The notes beneath the pieces are model-generated. The model saw only the letters and a list, made by a program, of their open reading frames with translations, did not search any database and had not been told where the DNA came from. From positions 1-64,000 of the forward strand of contig NZ_BCTW01000023.1 in the NCBI RefSeq assembly GCF_001590965.1: 64,000 bases of DNA, in the 5' to 3' direction. Positions 9,479 to 18,532 of the stretch are shown here, piece after piece; the first letter of the stretch is position 1, and every line of letters begins with the position of its first letter. The DNA comes from Novosphingobium lentum NBRC 107847 (GTDB taxonomy: Bacteria > Pseudomonadota > Alphaproteobacteria > Sphingomonadales > Sphingomonadaceae). The position numbers and the translations under genes were made by a program.

Positions 9479-9640
9479 TGCTGTTCTCCATTGAGCCCGT
9501 GTTGTTGGCCGGTGATTGCAAAAACCAGTCGGGTCCCCAAAAGGTCCCAGAACTTTCAACGTCTCGGCTTGCGATCAGGTGTCTACCGGGCCGTTCGATA
9601 TAGGTTATCGACCAACGTTGCGACAACTGAATGAGTTGAT

Positions 9641-9672
9641 AGGCCTGCCGGGATAAAACTGCCGACAGGCCT
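9641..9672. other. Imperfect inverted repeat upstream of lptA
   Basis: AGGCCTGCCGG (9641-9651) and CCGACAGGCCT (9662-9672) pair over 11 positions with one mismatch around a 10-nt AT-rich loop. The repeat ends 37 bp before the lptA start. It could be a transcription terminator or part of the lptA leader; the sequence does not decide. Confidence 0.45.
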
Positions 9673-9708
9673 TCCACCGTCGACCCGAACCGAATATGGC
9701 GGCAGGCA

Positions 9709-10314
9709 ATGAGCTCCTCTTCCCCGTCTCGCCCGTCGCTGTCTCGCCCTTCGCTGTCCCGCGTTGCCGTGCGCTCGCTCGTGGCCGGCTTCCTCGCTGG
9801 CGGGATCGTCGTGTTCGGCTTCAACCCGTTCGCGGCCGCGCAGGCCATCCCGGGCTTCAACAGCAACGCCCCGGTCAACTATGCGGCCGACCGCATCGAA
9901 TTGCAGGACAAGCAGAACCGTGTCGTCCTGTCGGGCAACGTCGATATCAGCCAGGGCGAGCTCAAGCTGCGCGCGGCGCGCACGACGGTGGCCTATACCA
10001 ACGCCGGATCGCTCAAGATCCAGCGCATCGATGCCACGGGCGGCGTGTTCGTCTCGCGACCGGGCGAAAACGCCAGCGGCGATGTGGCGGTCTACGATTT
10101 CAACCGCCGCGTGATCACCATGCTCGGCAATGTCGCGCTGCGGCGCGGCAGCGACAACCTCAACGGCGGGCGCCTGGTGATTGATCTCGATAGCGGCATT
10201 TCGAGCGTTGACGGCCGGGCCGGCGGATCTTCGTCCGCGGTCGGCGGTGGCGTCGTCGGCACAACGTCCGGCGGGCGCGTCAGTGGGACTTTTTCGGTTC
10301 CCAAGCGCAACTGA
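9709..10314 (+). CDS. lptA: LPS transport periplasmic protein LptA
   Basis: LptA polymerises into the periplasmic bridge carrying lipopolysaccharide to LptD. The 201-residue product has an N-terminal signal-like region ending near FNPFAAAQA and an OstA beta-jellyroll: YAADRIELQDKQNRVVLSGNV, then LKLRAARTTVAY and ASGDVAVYDFNRRVITMLG. The tail is Gly/Ser-rich. I chose the ATG at 9709, preceded by GGCAGG; the GTG/ATG at 9696 is in another frame. Usually lptB follows, but gmd follows here. Separation from lptC by a polysaccharide insert is unusual. Confidence 0.88.
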   Translation: MSSSSPSRPSLSRPSLSRVAVRSLVAGFLAGGIVVFGFNPFAAAQAIPGFNSNAPVNYAADRIELQDKQNRVVLSGNVDISQGELKLRAARTTVAYTNAGSLKIQRIDATGGVFVSRPGENASGDVAVYDFNRRVITMLGNVALRRGSDNLNGGRLVIDLDSGISSVDGRAGGSSSAVGGGVVGTTSGGRVSGTFSVPKRN

Positions 10315-10536
10315 TCACCGATCGGCCAAGCGACGGGCCACGGCGCGACCGGCCGATTTCGCAACTTTGTGTGCAGCCGCACAATCGGGATGATCATGCG
10401 ATCATTGCCGCGCCGCGCCGGTTCTTTTGAGGCTCCTCGGTGTTCAGCCGTTCCGCCGGTCCGAGTTTTGCCTTGCGAAATTCGGGGCGCCCACTAGGAA
10501 TTGCGGCACTGCAACAAAGAGCGACTTCGGATATTT

Positions 10537-11616
10537 ATGACATCGTTGAACGGTACCGGAAAAGTTGCACTCATAACCGGTGTGACCGGTCAGGATGGAG
10601 CCTATCTCTCCCGCCTGCTGCTCGAGAAGGGCTACGAAGTCCACGGCGTGAAGCGGCGGTCATCGTCATTCAACACCGGGCGGATCGAGGAAATCTACGA
10701 AGATCCGCACGTCGAACATCAGCGCTATCACCTCCATTACGGTGATCTGACGGACTCGACCAATCTCATCCGGATCATGCAGCAAACCCAGCCCGACGAG
10801 GTGTATAACCTTGCGGCGCAAAGCCATGTCGCGGTGAGCTTCGAAACGCCGGAATACACGGCCAACGCCGATGCCATCGGCACCTTGCGGCTGCTCGAGG
10901 CGATCCGGATCCTCGGCCTGGAAAAGAAGTCGCGGTTCTACCAGGCTTCAACCAGCGAACTGTACGGCCTGGTGCAGGAAGTTCCCCAGCGCGAGACGAC
11001 GCCGTTCTATCCGCGCTCGCCCTATGGCGTGGCCAAGCTTTATGGGTACTGGATCACGGTCAACTACCGCGAGGCCTATGGCATTCACGCCTCCAACGGC
11101 ATCCTGTTCAACCACGAAAGCCCGCTGCGCGGCGAGACGTTCGTCACGCGCAAGATCACGCGCGCGGCGGCGGCGATTTCGCTGGGCCGGCAGGACAAGC
11201 TGTTCCTCGGCAACCTCGATGCCAAGCGCGACTGGGGCCATGCCCGCGAATATGTCGAAGGCATGTGGCTGATGATGCAGCAGGACGAGCCGGACGATTA
11301 CGTGCTGGCCACCGGCGAAACCACCGAAGTGCGCCAGTTCGTGTCGTGGGCTTTCGAAGATGCCGGAATCGACCTCGAATTCCGTGGCACCGGGGTCGAG
11401 GAAAAGGGTTTCTGTCGCAAGACCGGCAAGTGCCTGGTCGAGGTCGATCCCCGGTATTTCCGCCCGACCGAAGTGGAACTGCTGATCGGCGATCCTTCGA
11501 AAGCCAACCAGAAGCTGGGATGGCGCCACACCACGACCGTACGCGAACTCGCGCGCGAGATGCTGGAAGCCGATCTGGCCGTCATGCGCGACGCGCCGAT
11601 CGCAAAGGATAATTGA
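10537..11616 (+). CDS. gmd: GDP-mannose 4,6-dehydratase
   Basis: The enzyme converts GDP-D-mannose to GDP-4-keto-6-deoxymannose, the first step to GDP-L-fucose. The 359-residue extended SDR shows ALITGVTGQDGAYLSRLL (NADP-binding), GVKRRSSSFNTGRI, ASTSELYG and SPYGVAKLYGYWI (YxxxK), plus FNHESPLRGETFVTRKI. The ATG at 10537 begins just before the Rossmann strand; a TTG at 10501 is possible but would add an atypical extension. fcl follows after 123 bp, matching the colanic acid order gmd-fcl-wcaI. Confidence 0.96.
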   Translation: MTSLNGTGKVALITGVTGQDGAYLSRLLLEKGYEVHGVKRRSSSFNTGRIEEIYEDPHVEHQRYHLHYGDLTDSTNLIRIMQQTQPDEVYNLAAQSHVAVSFETPEYTANADAIGTLRLLEAIRILGLEKKSRFYQASTSELYGLVQEVPQRETTPFYPRSPYGVAKLYGYWITVNYREAYGIHASNGILFNHESPLRGETFVTRKITRAAAAISLGRQDKLFLGNLDAKRDWGHAREYVEGMWLMMQQDEPDDYVLATGETTEVRQFVSWAFEDAGIDLEFRGTGVEEKGFCRKTGKCLVEVDPRYFRPTEVELLIGDPSKANQKLGWRHTTTVRELAREMLEADLAVMRDAPIAKDN

Positions 11617-11739
11617 TCGGATGGAGCCCGCGCAGGTTGGCGCCATGGCCGTAGGCCGCTGCGGAGTGCTGCGAAACTCGCTGGGCAAGAAGGCCCGTGA
11701 CGGCATCCGCCGGGCGACCGCCAAACCTGGATTGAGAAC

Positions 11740-12687
11740 ATGAACGCGCCGATTTTCTCGCTCAAGGACAAGCGCGTCTACGTCGCGGGCGACCGCGGCA
11801 TGGTCGGCTCGGCGGTGGTTCGCCGGCTGGCGCGCGAGGGTTGCACCATGGTGTCTGCCCCGCGCGGGGTGGACTTGCGCGAACAGGCGGCGGTGCGCGC
11901 ATGGTTCGCGGCCAACCCGGTGGACGTGGTCGTGGTGGCCGCAGCCAAAGTCGGCGGGATTCTGGCCAACGACAGCTACCCGGCTGACTTCCTCTACGAC
12001 AACCTGATGATCGAGGCGAACCTGATCGAGGCGTCGCGGGTGGCAGGCGTGGCCAAGCTGCTGTTCCTGGGATCATCGTGCATCTATCCCAAGTTCGCGC
12101 CCCAGCCGATCCACGAGGATGCGCTGCTGACCGGCCCGCTGGAACCGACCAACGAATGGTACGCGATCGCCAAGATCGCCGGGATCAAGCTGTGCCAGGC
12201 CTATCGCCGCCAGCACGGCTGCGACTTCATCAGCGCGATGCCGACCAACCTTTACGGGCCGGGCGACAACTTCGACCTGCAGTCGAGCCACGTCATGCCC
12301 GCGCTGATCCGCAAGGCGCACGAAGCCAAGACGGCCGGCGCGGAGTCGATCACGATCTGGGGCAGCGGATCGCCCCGGCGCGAATTCCTCCACGTCGACG
12401 ATCTGGCCGACGCCTGCGTGTTCCTGCTCCAGCACTATTCAGCCGAAGAACACGTCAATGTCGGCTTCGGTGACGATCTCACGATCGCGGACCTGACCGC
12501 GCTGGTGGCCGATGTGGTGGGGTTTGCCGGCCGCATCGAAAAGGACGCGTCAAAGCCCGACGGCACCCCGCGCAAGCTGATGGACAGCGCGCGATTGCGT
12601 TCGCTCGGCTGGGCGCCGCGCATCCCGCTGCGCGAAGGGGTGGCAGACGCCTATGCCTGGTTCTGTGCGCATCACGCGAATACATGA
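11740..12687 (+). CDS. fcl: GDP-L-fucose synthase
   Basis: This bifunctional epimerase/reductase turns the Gmd product into GDP-L-fucose. The 315-residue product has the altered dinucleotide-binding loop VYVAGDRGMVGSAVV, the substrate-region AAAKVGGILAN, LGSSCIYPKFAPQPI and YAIAKIAGIKLCQAY (YxxxK). Length matches WcaG. It overlaps the next glycosyltransferase by ATGA, so fucose supply and transfer genes are translationally linked. Confidence 0.96.
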   Translation: MNAPIFSLKDKRVYVAGDRGMVGSAVVRRLAREGCTMVSAPRGVDLREQAAVRAWFAANPVDVVVVAAAKVGGILANDSYPADFLYDNLMIEANLIEASRVAGVAKLLFLGSSCIYPKFAPQPIHEDALLTGPLEPTNEWYAIAKIAGIKLCQAYRRQHGCDFISAMPTNLYGPGDNFDLQSSHVMPALIRKAHEAKTAGAESITIWGSGSPRREFLHVDDLADACVFLLQHYSAEEHVNVGFGDDLTIADLTALVADVVGFAGRIEKDASKPDGTPRKLMDSARLRSLGWAPRIPLREGVADAYAWFCAHHANT

Positions 12688-13973
12688 CCGACGCCGTGTC
12701 GCGTAACGGTACGGCCTTGCAGGTCTGCATCGTCGGGCTCAATTACGCGCCCGAACCTGTGGGCATCGGGCCTTTTACGACCGGCATGGCCCGGGGCCTT
12801 GTCGAGCAGGGTTTTGGCGTTTCGGTGATCACCGGCAATCCCTATTATCCGCAATGGCGTGCGGTGCCGGGCTATACCATGCCGTGGAAACGGACCGACG
12901 AGCACGGCGTGGAGGTTGTCCGCTGCCCGCACTACATCCCGGCAAAGCCAAGCGGACCGAAGCGGATCATGCATCTCGCCAGCTTTGCGCTGGCGGCGCT
13001 GCCGGTCGCCCTGCGCCAGGCTTTGCGTCCACGCGGCCAGCGGCCCGACGTGGTCATCTGCATCGCGCCGGCGCTGTTGAGCGTGCCGGTCGCTTGGCTG
13101 GCCGCCAAGCTTGCGGGCGCGCAGTTGTGGCTGCACATCCAGGACTTCGAGATCGAGGCCGCGTTCGCTACCGGGCTGGTCGACGCGACCAGCCTGCCCG
13201 CCCGGTTTGCACGCTGGCTCGAACGGCGTCTGTTGCACCTGGCGGATCGCATTTCGACGATCAGTCCGCAGATGTGTGCCAAGTTGGTGGCCAAAGGCAT
13301 CGCGCCCGACCGCGTGCTCGAAATACGCAACTGGGCCAACGCGCCGCCCCCCGATCCTTCGGGCGGTGCGGCCTATCGCGAACAATGGGCGCTCGGCAAT
13401 CGGCACGTCGCGCTCTATTCGGGCAATATCGCCAACAAGCAGGGCATCGAGATCATTCCGGCGACGGCCCGTCTGCTCAAAGATCGCGACGACCTGATGT
13501 TCGTGATCTGCGGCGAGGGGCCCAATCGCGCCGCGCTGGAAGCGTTGAACACGGATCTGCCGAACATCCGCTTCTACGATTTGCAACCTGCAGCCCGGAT
13601 GGGTGAATTGCAGAGCCTGGCCAGTGTTCACCTGCTGCCGCAGATCGCCGGGGCAGCGGACCTCGTGCTGCCTTCGAAGCTGTGCAACATGCTGGCATCG
13701 GGCCGCCCGGTCGTCGCTACGGCACTGCCCGGCACGGGGCTTTACGATGAAGTCGATGGCTGCGGGCTGTGCGTCGCGCCGGGAGACGCCGCCGCGATCG
13801 CTGGCGCCATCGAGCAACTGATCGGCAATCCGGCACAGTCGGCGCAATTCGGGCAGGCGGCCGTTGTGCGCAGCATCGAGCGTTGGTCGATGGGCAGCAT
13901 TCTTGCGCGACTGGCAGGCGAGCTGGCATCGTTGGCTGATCGGCCCGCGTCGGCGAATCGGGACAGGCCATGA
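12684..13973 (+). CDS. WcaI-like glycosyltransferase (GT4)
   Basis: The 429-residue GT-B protein resembles the WcaI/WbuB branch of family 4 glycosyltransferases: VCIVGLNYAPEPVGIGPFT near the N-terminus, VITGNPYYPQWR, LHIQDFEIEAAF, SGNIANKQGIE (donor-domain start) and LVLPSKLCNMLASGRPVVA. Colanic acid WcaI is a putative fucosyltransferase, and direct coupling to fcl by a 4-bp overlap supports a fucosyl donor here, as inference. It overlaps the next GT2 gene by ATGA too. Confidence 0.85.
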   Translation: MTDAVSRNGTALQVCIVGLNYAPEPVGIGPFTTGMARGLVEQGFGVSVITGNPYYPQWRAVPGYTMPWKRTDEHGVEVVRCPHYIPAKPSGPKRIMHLASFALAALPVALRQALRPRGQRPDVVICIAPALLSVPVAWLAAKLAGAQLWLHIQDFEIEAAFATGLVDATSLPARFARWLERRLLHLADRISTISPQMCAKLVAKGIAPDRVLEIRNWANAPPPDPSGGAAYREQWALGNRHVALYSGNIANKQGIEIIPATARLLKDRDDLMFVICGEGPNRAALEALNTDLPNIRFYDLQPAARMGELQSLASVHLLPQIAGAADLVLPSKLCNMLASGRPVVATALPGTGLYDEVDGCGLCVAPGDAAAIAGAIEQLIGNPAQSAQFGQAAVVRSIERWSMGSILARLAGELASLADRPASANRDRP

Positions 13974-15004
13974 GCGAATCGCTCAACTCCGCACAGCCAA
14001 AGCAACCGCCGCAGCGGGTGTCGATCGCGCTTGCGACCTATAACGGCGCGCGGTTTCTGCGTGAGCAGCTCGACAGCTTTGCGACGCAAACGCATCAGCC
14101 CGACGAGCTTGTGGTCGGCGACGATGGATCGAGCGACGAGACTCTGGCCATCCTCGAACAATTCGCCGCTACCGTCGCCTTTCCGGTCAGGATCACGGTC
14201 AACGCTCCCAACCTCGGCCCGTACGTCAATTTTGCCAGAACCATCCAGCGCTGCAGCGGCGACGTCGTCATGCTCAGCGACCAGGACGATCGCTGGCATC
14301 CCGACAAGATCGGGCGGATGCTGGATTTCCTTGTCATGCATCCGCGCTGCTGGCTGGCCGTCCATGATGCCACTCTGGTCGATGACACGGGGCGACCCTT
14401 GGGTGCCACCTTGGCAGACCAAATTCGGTCGGCCGGCGACAATCCGGCCCACGGCCTCATTCACGGTTGCTGCATGGCGATCGATGCCCGTTTGTCCAGG
14501 CTGTTTGATCCCGTCCCCGCAATGCGATCGCACGATTCGTGGATCGCGCTGGTGGCTGTTGCGCTTGGACTGCGGTGTTACCTCGATCAGCCGCTGATTG
14601 ATCACCGCCGTCACGGCAGCAATGCTTCCCGCTCCTACATGGGCGATCTGGCCAAGGCATCGCGGTGGTCGCGGTTTCGCCATCGCGCCGTCAATGCCTT
14701 TACCGAGCCTGTTACCACGTCGTTGCGCTCCACTATGGCGGGGCTCCAATCGGGTATCGATGCGCTGACGGTGCATCGCGCGTTGCTATTGCAAGTCGTC
14801 CCGGCGGAGCAGCTTGACGGTGCCATCGCCGGCTTCGCAGCCAACCTGGCGCACCACCGACGGCGCCTTGCCGTGAACGAGGCCCGGGGGACAGACCGCG
14901 TCCGGCTGGTGCTGCGCGGACTTGGCAACGGCGATTACAAGGGTGGGAGCGGCGCGCTGAGCATGTTGCGCGATTTGGTGCCCGCCCGCACACAACCGGA
15001 TTGA
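13970..15004 (+). CDS. Family 2 glycosyltransferase
   Basis: The 344-residue GT-A protein has VSIALATYNGARFLREQLDS, the nucleotide-binding DDGSSDETL, and VVMLSDQDDRWHPDK with the metal-binding DxD-like acidic cluster. The SDQDDxWxPxK form is typical of rhamnosyltransferase-type GT2 enzymes of O-antigen loci, and a dTDP-rhamnose operon is nearby, but the donor is not proven. It has no strong membrane segments. Translationally coupled to the preceding WcaI-like gene by ATGA overlap. Confidence 0.87.
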   Translation: MSESLNSAQPKQPPQRVSIALATYNGARFLREQLDSFATQTHQPDELVVGDDGSSDETLAILEQFAATVAFPVRITVNAPNLGPYVNFARTIQRCSGDVVMLSDQDDRWHPDKIGRMLDFLVMHPRCWLAVHDATLVDDTGRPLGATLADQIRSAGDNPAHGLIHGCCMAIDARLSRLFDPVPAMRSHDSWIALVAVALGLRCYLDQPLIDHRRHGSNASRSYMGDLAKASRWSRFRHRAVNAFTEPVTTSLRSTMAGLQSGIDALTVHRALLLQVVPAEQLDGAIAGFAANLAHHRRRLAVNEARGTDRVRLVLRGLGNGDYKGGSGALSMLRDLVPARTQPD

Positions 15005-15011
15005 GCAGGAC

Positions 15012-15074
15012 ATGACGACAGCAATCCACCATATCGCCTTCGGGCACGAAGCGTTCCGGAGCAGCGCAACATGA
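15012..15074 (+). CDS. Possible 20-codon leader ORF
   Basis: An ATG at 15012 with GAGCAGGA upstream opens a 20-codon frame (MTTAIHHIAFGHEAFRSSAT) that ends by ATGA overlap with the next glycosyltransferase start. Spacing and overlap look like translational coupling, but the peptide matches nothing I know and the frame may be chance. Confidence 0.25.
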   Translation: MTTAIHHIAFGHEAFRSSAT

Positions 15075-16003
15075 CGCACGACACAGGCTTCGCGCTCGAT
15101 CAGCATGGCCGGCTTGCCGACAAGCCGGCGCTCGCAACGGTCCTGTTCACCGCGCACAACCGCAAGGACATGGTACTGCGCGCGATCGAACTGGCCCTGC
15201 AGCAGACGATCCCGGTGCACATCATCGTCGCCGACGATGCCTCCACCGATGGCACGCAGGACGCCGTCAAGGCGGCTTTTCCCGGTGTAACCTACTTGCG
15301 GACCGAGCAATCGCGCGGGCCGTGCCATCAGCGTAACAACGGTCTCGCCGTCGCGACGACCGACATCGTCTTTCCGCTCGACGACGATTCGATGCTGGTG
15401 TCACCGCAGACACTCGCCCAGGCCATGGGCGCATTTGCCGCAGCTGACGTGGCGATCGTGGCGATGCCGTTCCAGAACATCCTGCAGGAAACGCGCGTGT
15501 TACAGGCTCCCGATTGGGGCAAAGGCGTACAGTTCTTCGATTTCGTCGCCTGCGCACACGGACTGCGGCGCGCGCCCGTGGTTGAGGCCGGGGGGTTCTT
15601 CGAAGGTTATTTCTACATGGGCGAGGAAACCGACCTGGCTCTGCGGATGCAGGATCGCGGATGGCGTACGGTGATCGTCGATTCGGATCCGATTCATCAC
15701 ATGCAGCCGCCTGCGCGGCGCAGCTATCGCCCTGATTTCTATGGCCGCCGCAACGATATTCTGTTCACATGGCTGCGCGCGCCGATGCCTGGTCTGCCAT
15801 GGGAACTGGCCCGGGCGCTTGTCAGGGGGCTGTTGTTCGGCGCACGCACCGGGCGGTTGAAGGCTGCATTCCACGGCTATCGCGCGGCCGTTCGCGAGAT
15901 TTTCAGTGGCCGGTATGCCCGGCAGCCGGTCAAGCGCGAGGTTTACCGCGCACTGATGGCGTCGCGGCGACGGCGGCGGGCAATTCCCGCAGAATATGGA
16001 TGA
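15071..16003 (+). CDS. Family 2 glycosyltransferase
   Basis: The 310-residue GT-A protein shows ATVLFTAHNRKDMVLRAIE, VADDASTDGTQDAV, the metal-binding FPLDDDSML, and GYFYMGEETDLALRMQDRG containing the ED catalytic-base region. The basic C-terminus (RALMASRRRRR) may contact membrane. GGAG lies 9 nt before the ATG. Donor and acceptor are unknown; context places it in assembly of the locus polysaccharide. Confidence 0.87.
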   Translation: MTHDTGFALDQHGRLADKPALATVLFTAHNRKDMVLRAIELALQQTIPVHIIVADDASTDGTQDAVKAAFPGVTYLRTEQSRGPCHQRNNGLAVATTDIVFPLDDDSMLVSPQTLAQAMGAFAAADVAIVAMPFQNILQETRVLQAPDWGKGVQFFDFVACAHGLRRAPVVEAGGFFEGYFYMGEETDLALRMQDRGWRTVIVDSDPIHHMQPPARRSYRPDFYGRRNDILFTWLRAPMPGLPWELARALVRGLLFGARTGRLKAAFHGYRAAVREIFSGRYARQPVKREVYRALMASRRRRRAIPAEYG

Positions 16004-16155
16004 GCGGGCTTCGGCGCCTGTGCCGAGACGGCGTTGGGACCGTCCTATCGCGCGAGACGGCCGGCGGCTTGGTCCAAATTCCGCTTGAGTGCGCGCGCAG
16101 TGCGATTATCCGGGCACAGGAAGCTATTTGATGCACACCGGTGGGGGATGGCGCC

Positions 16156-16761
16156 GTGTCGGCAACAGTTGAATCCTCCGGTCCAGCGGAAAGGCGTCGC
16201 CGGCGCCGGCGAGGCCGAGCCAAAAACAAGGGCTTGCGCGGTTATATGCGGAGCGTCGCAGCAGGGTCGCATCTGATGCTGCTCATGCTGGGCTTGCTGG
16301 CACTTTTCATTGTAGTACAATACCGGCGCCTTGAGGCGACTACGCTGGCCTACGGCGGGGTGGTCTTGGGCGCGAATACCGAAGAATTGCGTTCGCTGCT
16401 GGGCGACCCGCAGCGGATAGAACGGCGGCGGTGGATCTACGACATCGGCGGTGCTCGACTGTACGTGGATTTCGACGGGAGCGCGCGTGTGGCTTCGGTG
16501 ACCTGCAGCCGCGATACGTCGACCCTGGGATCGTGTCCTTACGCTTTTGGTCGCACGGTTGGCGCCAAGGAAACGGATCTGACCAGCCGGGTGGGGCACC
16601 CGCAGATTGAACATGCCACGGCGCGGACGAAGCTGATGATATATACTGGCGTCGGATTCACCTTTCTACTGCGGGATGGGCGGATCGACGCCATCAGGCA
16701 CACTGCACCACGAGGCGGCGCAGCTTATTGGCAGGTGTTTGCGCTTCAGGCCTTGCCTTGA
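16156..16761 (+). CDS. Membrane-anchored protein with two BamE-like repeats
   Basis: I do not recognise a named family. The 201-residue product has a very basic N-terminus (R13-R19 run), one membrane helix at about residues 38-55, then two similar segments: 69-117 (LGANTEELRSLLGDP, RWIYDIGG, LYVDFDGSARVASV) and 134-181 (VGAKETDLTSRVGHP, LMIYTGVG, FTFLLRDGRIDAIR). The G-x(n)-LLG-P...W/Y...F..DGR pattern resembles the BamE/SmpA fold. The GTG at 16156 has GGGGGA 7 nt upstream; GTG 16141 is an alternative. Probably periplasmic; its role in the polysaccharide locus is unknown. Confidence 0.7.
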   Translation: MSATVESSGPAERRRRRRRGRAKNKGLRGYMRSVAAGSHLMLLMLGLLALFIVVQYRRLEATTLAYGGVVLGANTEELRSLLGDPQRIERRRWIYDIGGARLYVDFDGSARVASVTCSRDTSTLGSCPYAFGRTVGAKETDLTSRVGHPQIEHATARTKLMIYTGVGFTFLLRDGRIDAIRHTAPRGGAAYWQVFALQALP

Positions 16762-16804
16762 GCGTAGCGAACCCAAGCTCGCCATCGACGACAGTCATCA
16801 GGCA

Positions 16805-17092
16805 CTAGGCCTCGGCCGCGGTACCCGGCAGATTGCGACGAATACGATCTATCAACAGCCAGAAAAGTTGTGCAGAAACAAGAAAAATAATCCGACCCAG
16901 CGTGAAATCGGCGAGTGGGGCACGAAGCATGCCAATCCCGACCAATATGATGGTCGCGGAAATTGCGTGTGCCTGAAGTAGCCCGGCAAAGTTCGCTCGC
17001 AGCAACGGAAAGCGCATCGTGAGCCGGCTGACGAAGTACGTCGCCAACAATCCGGCGAATAGCTGATAGAGGATCGGCAGCAGGGTCATCAT
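16805..17092 (-). CDS. Small membrane protein
   Basis: A 95-residue product with three hydrophobic segments (around LLPILYQLFAGLLATYFV, AISATIILVGIGML and IIFLVSAQLFWLLI). It follows the minus-strand glycosyltransferase by 52 bp and could be cotranscribed. A further upstream start at 17164 would overlap that gene and adds 24 hydrophilic residues; the tandem ATGs at 17092/17089 fit the first membrane helix better, although no strong Shine-Dalgarno is present. Function unknown. Confidence 0.6.
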   Translation of the reverse strand: MMTLLPILYQLFAGLLATYFVSRLTMRFPLLRANFAGLLQAHAISATIILVGIGMLRAPLADFTLGRIIFLVSAQLFWLLIDRIRRNLPGTAAEA

Positions 17093-17144
17093 GCTGGGTC
17101 GGGACCTTTCCAAATCAACGCAGGTTGACTTTAGCGACGCTGTC

Positions 17145-18386
17145 TCAAATTCCAAGCTCACCAAGCATCGCCGCGATATTATCGCGGTAGCGCCCGAACG
17201 TGTAATTCTGCGCTTCGACCGGTGCCGCAGCGCGCCAGCAATCCAGCCGGTCCCGGTCTTCGATTGCCGCCATCATTGCCGCGTAAACCGATTCGGTATC
17301 GATAGAATCGAGCATGATGCCCGTTCCGGGGGTAACAGCCTCGGCGCAATTGCGTGACTGGATCAGTGCGCAGCCTGAGGCCAATGCCTCGTAAAGCACG
17401 ATCCCCGCGCCCTCGAAGTAGCTGGGGAGCATCAGCACGTGGTGGTCGTGCATGATCTTGGGCACGTCGGCCCGGGCGACGGTGGGGATGTGGGTGACGC
17501 GATCGGCGTAGGGCGCGAATGTCTTGCGGGGGATCATCATGTCGCCAACGATGGTCAAATGGGCTGCCGACGGCGGAATCCTGGCAATCGCCTCGAGCAC
17601 ATGCTGGATGCCCTTGCGCGGAATCACCAGTCCCATGAACAGGAATTTGACCGGCCCGGACCGGTCGACGGGACGGGGCGGCGTCAGATTCGCGAACAGC
17701 GCTTCATCATAACAGTAGTTGAGCACCCGCAGCTTGGCGGCGGTGACCGGATCATCGACTGCCTCGCGGATGGTTGCTGCGGCGAAGGGGCTGCCGACCA
17801 GGATCGTGTCAGCCAGTTCGTATTCGCGGCGGCCGTGCGCGATGGTGGAAGCGGCAATTTCAAGTTCAGTCGGCAGAAACCATGCGCCATAAGCGTCGCG
17901 GATCTGCGCCATCTTTTGGTTATATATTGCGAAATCGCCATTGGTGCGGTCGAGGATGCAGCGCCGCCCATTCGCACGGGCAAGCTCGAACGATTCGAGC
18001 GAGCTGCCGTTGTAGCCCCACATCGCGAACGGCCTGGATGACGTCAGATCGGCGGCGATAGAGGCTGAAAAGCGCTTGTTGCCCAGTTCATCCAACTGCA
18101 CCGCCAGCCCGCGCAGGTTGGCGCGTCGGGCGATGCGCTCGATCCATTCGATCACACCGGCTGTGCGGACGAGCGCCGGATCCAGTTGCGGATGGCTGAA
18201 GCGCCGAAACTCCTGGTGAAGGCGAGGACCGATCGGCGCGGGCAGGATGCGTTCAAGCCGGTAGGGCAACCGATTCGGCTGGTAAAAAATCGACGTGGCG
18301 TACCATTCTAGCCGCTGCAACTGCTGGAGGGCGAGCGCGGTCTGCCAGCTGTGCTGGGTTCCCGGGTGAAAGACGGCAACGTTCAT
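17145..18386 (-). CDS. Family 4 (GT-B) glycosyltransferase
   Basis: The 413-residue product begins MNVAVFHPGTQHSWQTALAL and has the GT4 donor-binding half: VKFLFMGLVIPRKGIQHVLEAI, HLTIVGDMM, then HVLMLPSYFEGAGIVLYEALASG, the conserved E-x(7)-E-like motif that binds the nucleotide sugar. I chose the ATG at 18386; a GTG at 18422 would add 12 residues with no ribosome site. It is the only glycosyltransferase of the cluster on the minus strand and diverges from the phage-like gene pair. Confidence 0.85.
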   Translation of the reverse strand: MNVAVFHPGTQHSWQTALALQQLQRLEWYATSIFYQPNRLPYRLERILPAPIGPRLHQEFRRFSHPQLDPALVRTAGVIEWIERIARRANLRGLAVQLDELGNKRFSASIAADLTSSRPFAMWGYNGSSLESFELARANGRRCILDRTNGDFAIYNQKMAQIRDAYGAWFLPTELEIAASTIAHGRREYELADTILVGSPFAAATIREAVDDPVTAAKLRVLNYCYDEALFANLTPPRPVDRSGPVKFLFMGLVIPRKGIQHVLEAIARIPPSAAHLTIVGDMMIPRKTFAPYADRVTHIPTVARADVPKIMHDHHVLMLPSYFEGAGIVLYEALASGCALIQSRNCAEAVTPGTGIMLDSIDTESVYAAMMAAIEDRDRLDCWRAAAPVEAQNYTFGRYRDNIAAMLGELGI

Positions 18387-18532
18387 GCCGCCGTGGGTAG
18401 CCGATGGTCGTTGGCCTGCCACCCAAAAAAGGCTGGGGCGCGCCGAAATCTCGACCGCAACAAAACTGCTTTCCTACAAATAACCGTATAGGTTAGTGTA
18501 TCAGAATAAATAGCCCTGATAGGAGATTCGCC

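Noticed and set aside
9696..10184. Alternative frame overlapping the start of lptA
   Set aside because: Arg/Gln-rich shadow; the lptA frame has a signal sequence and OstA motifs.
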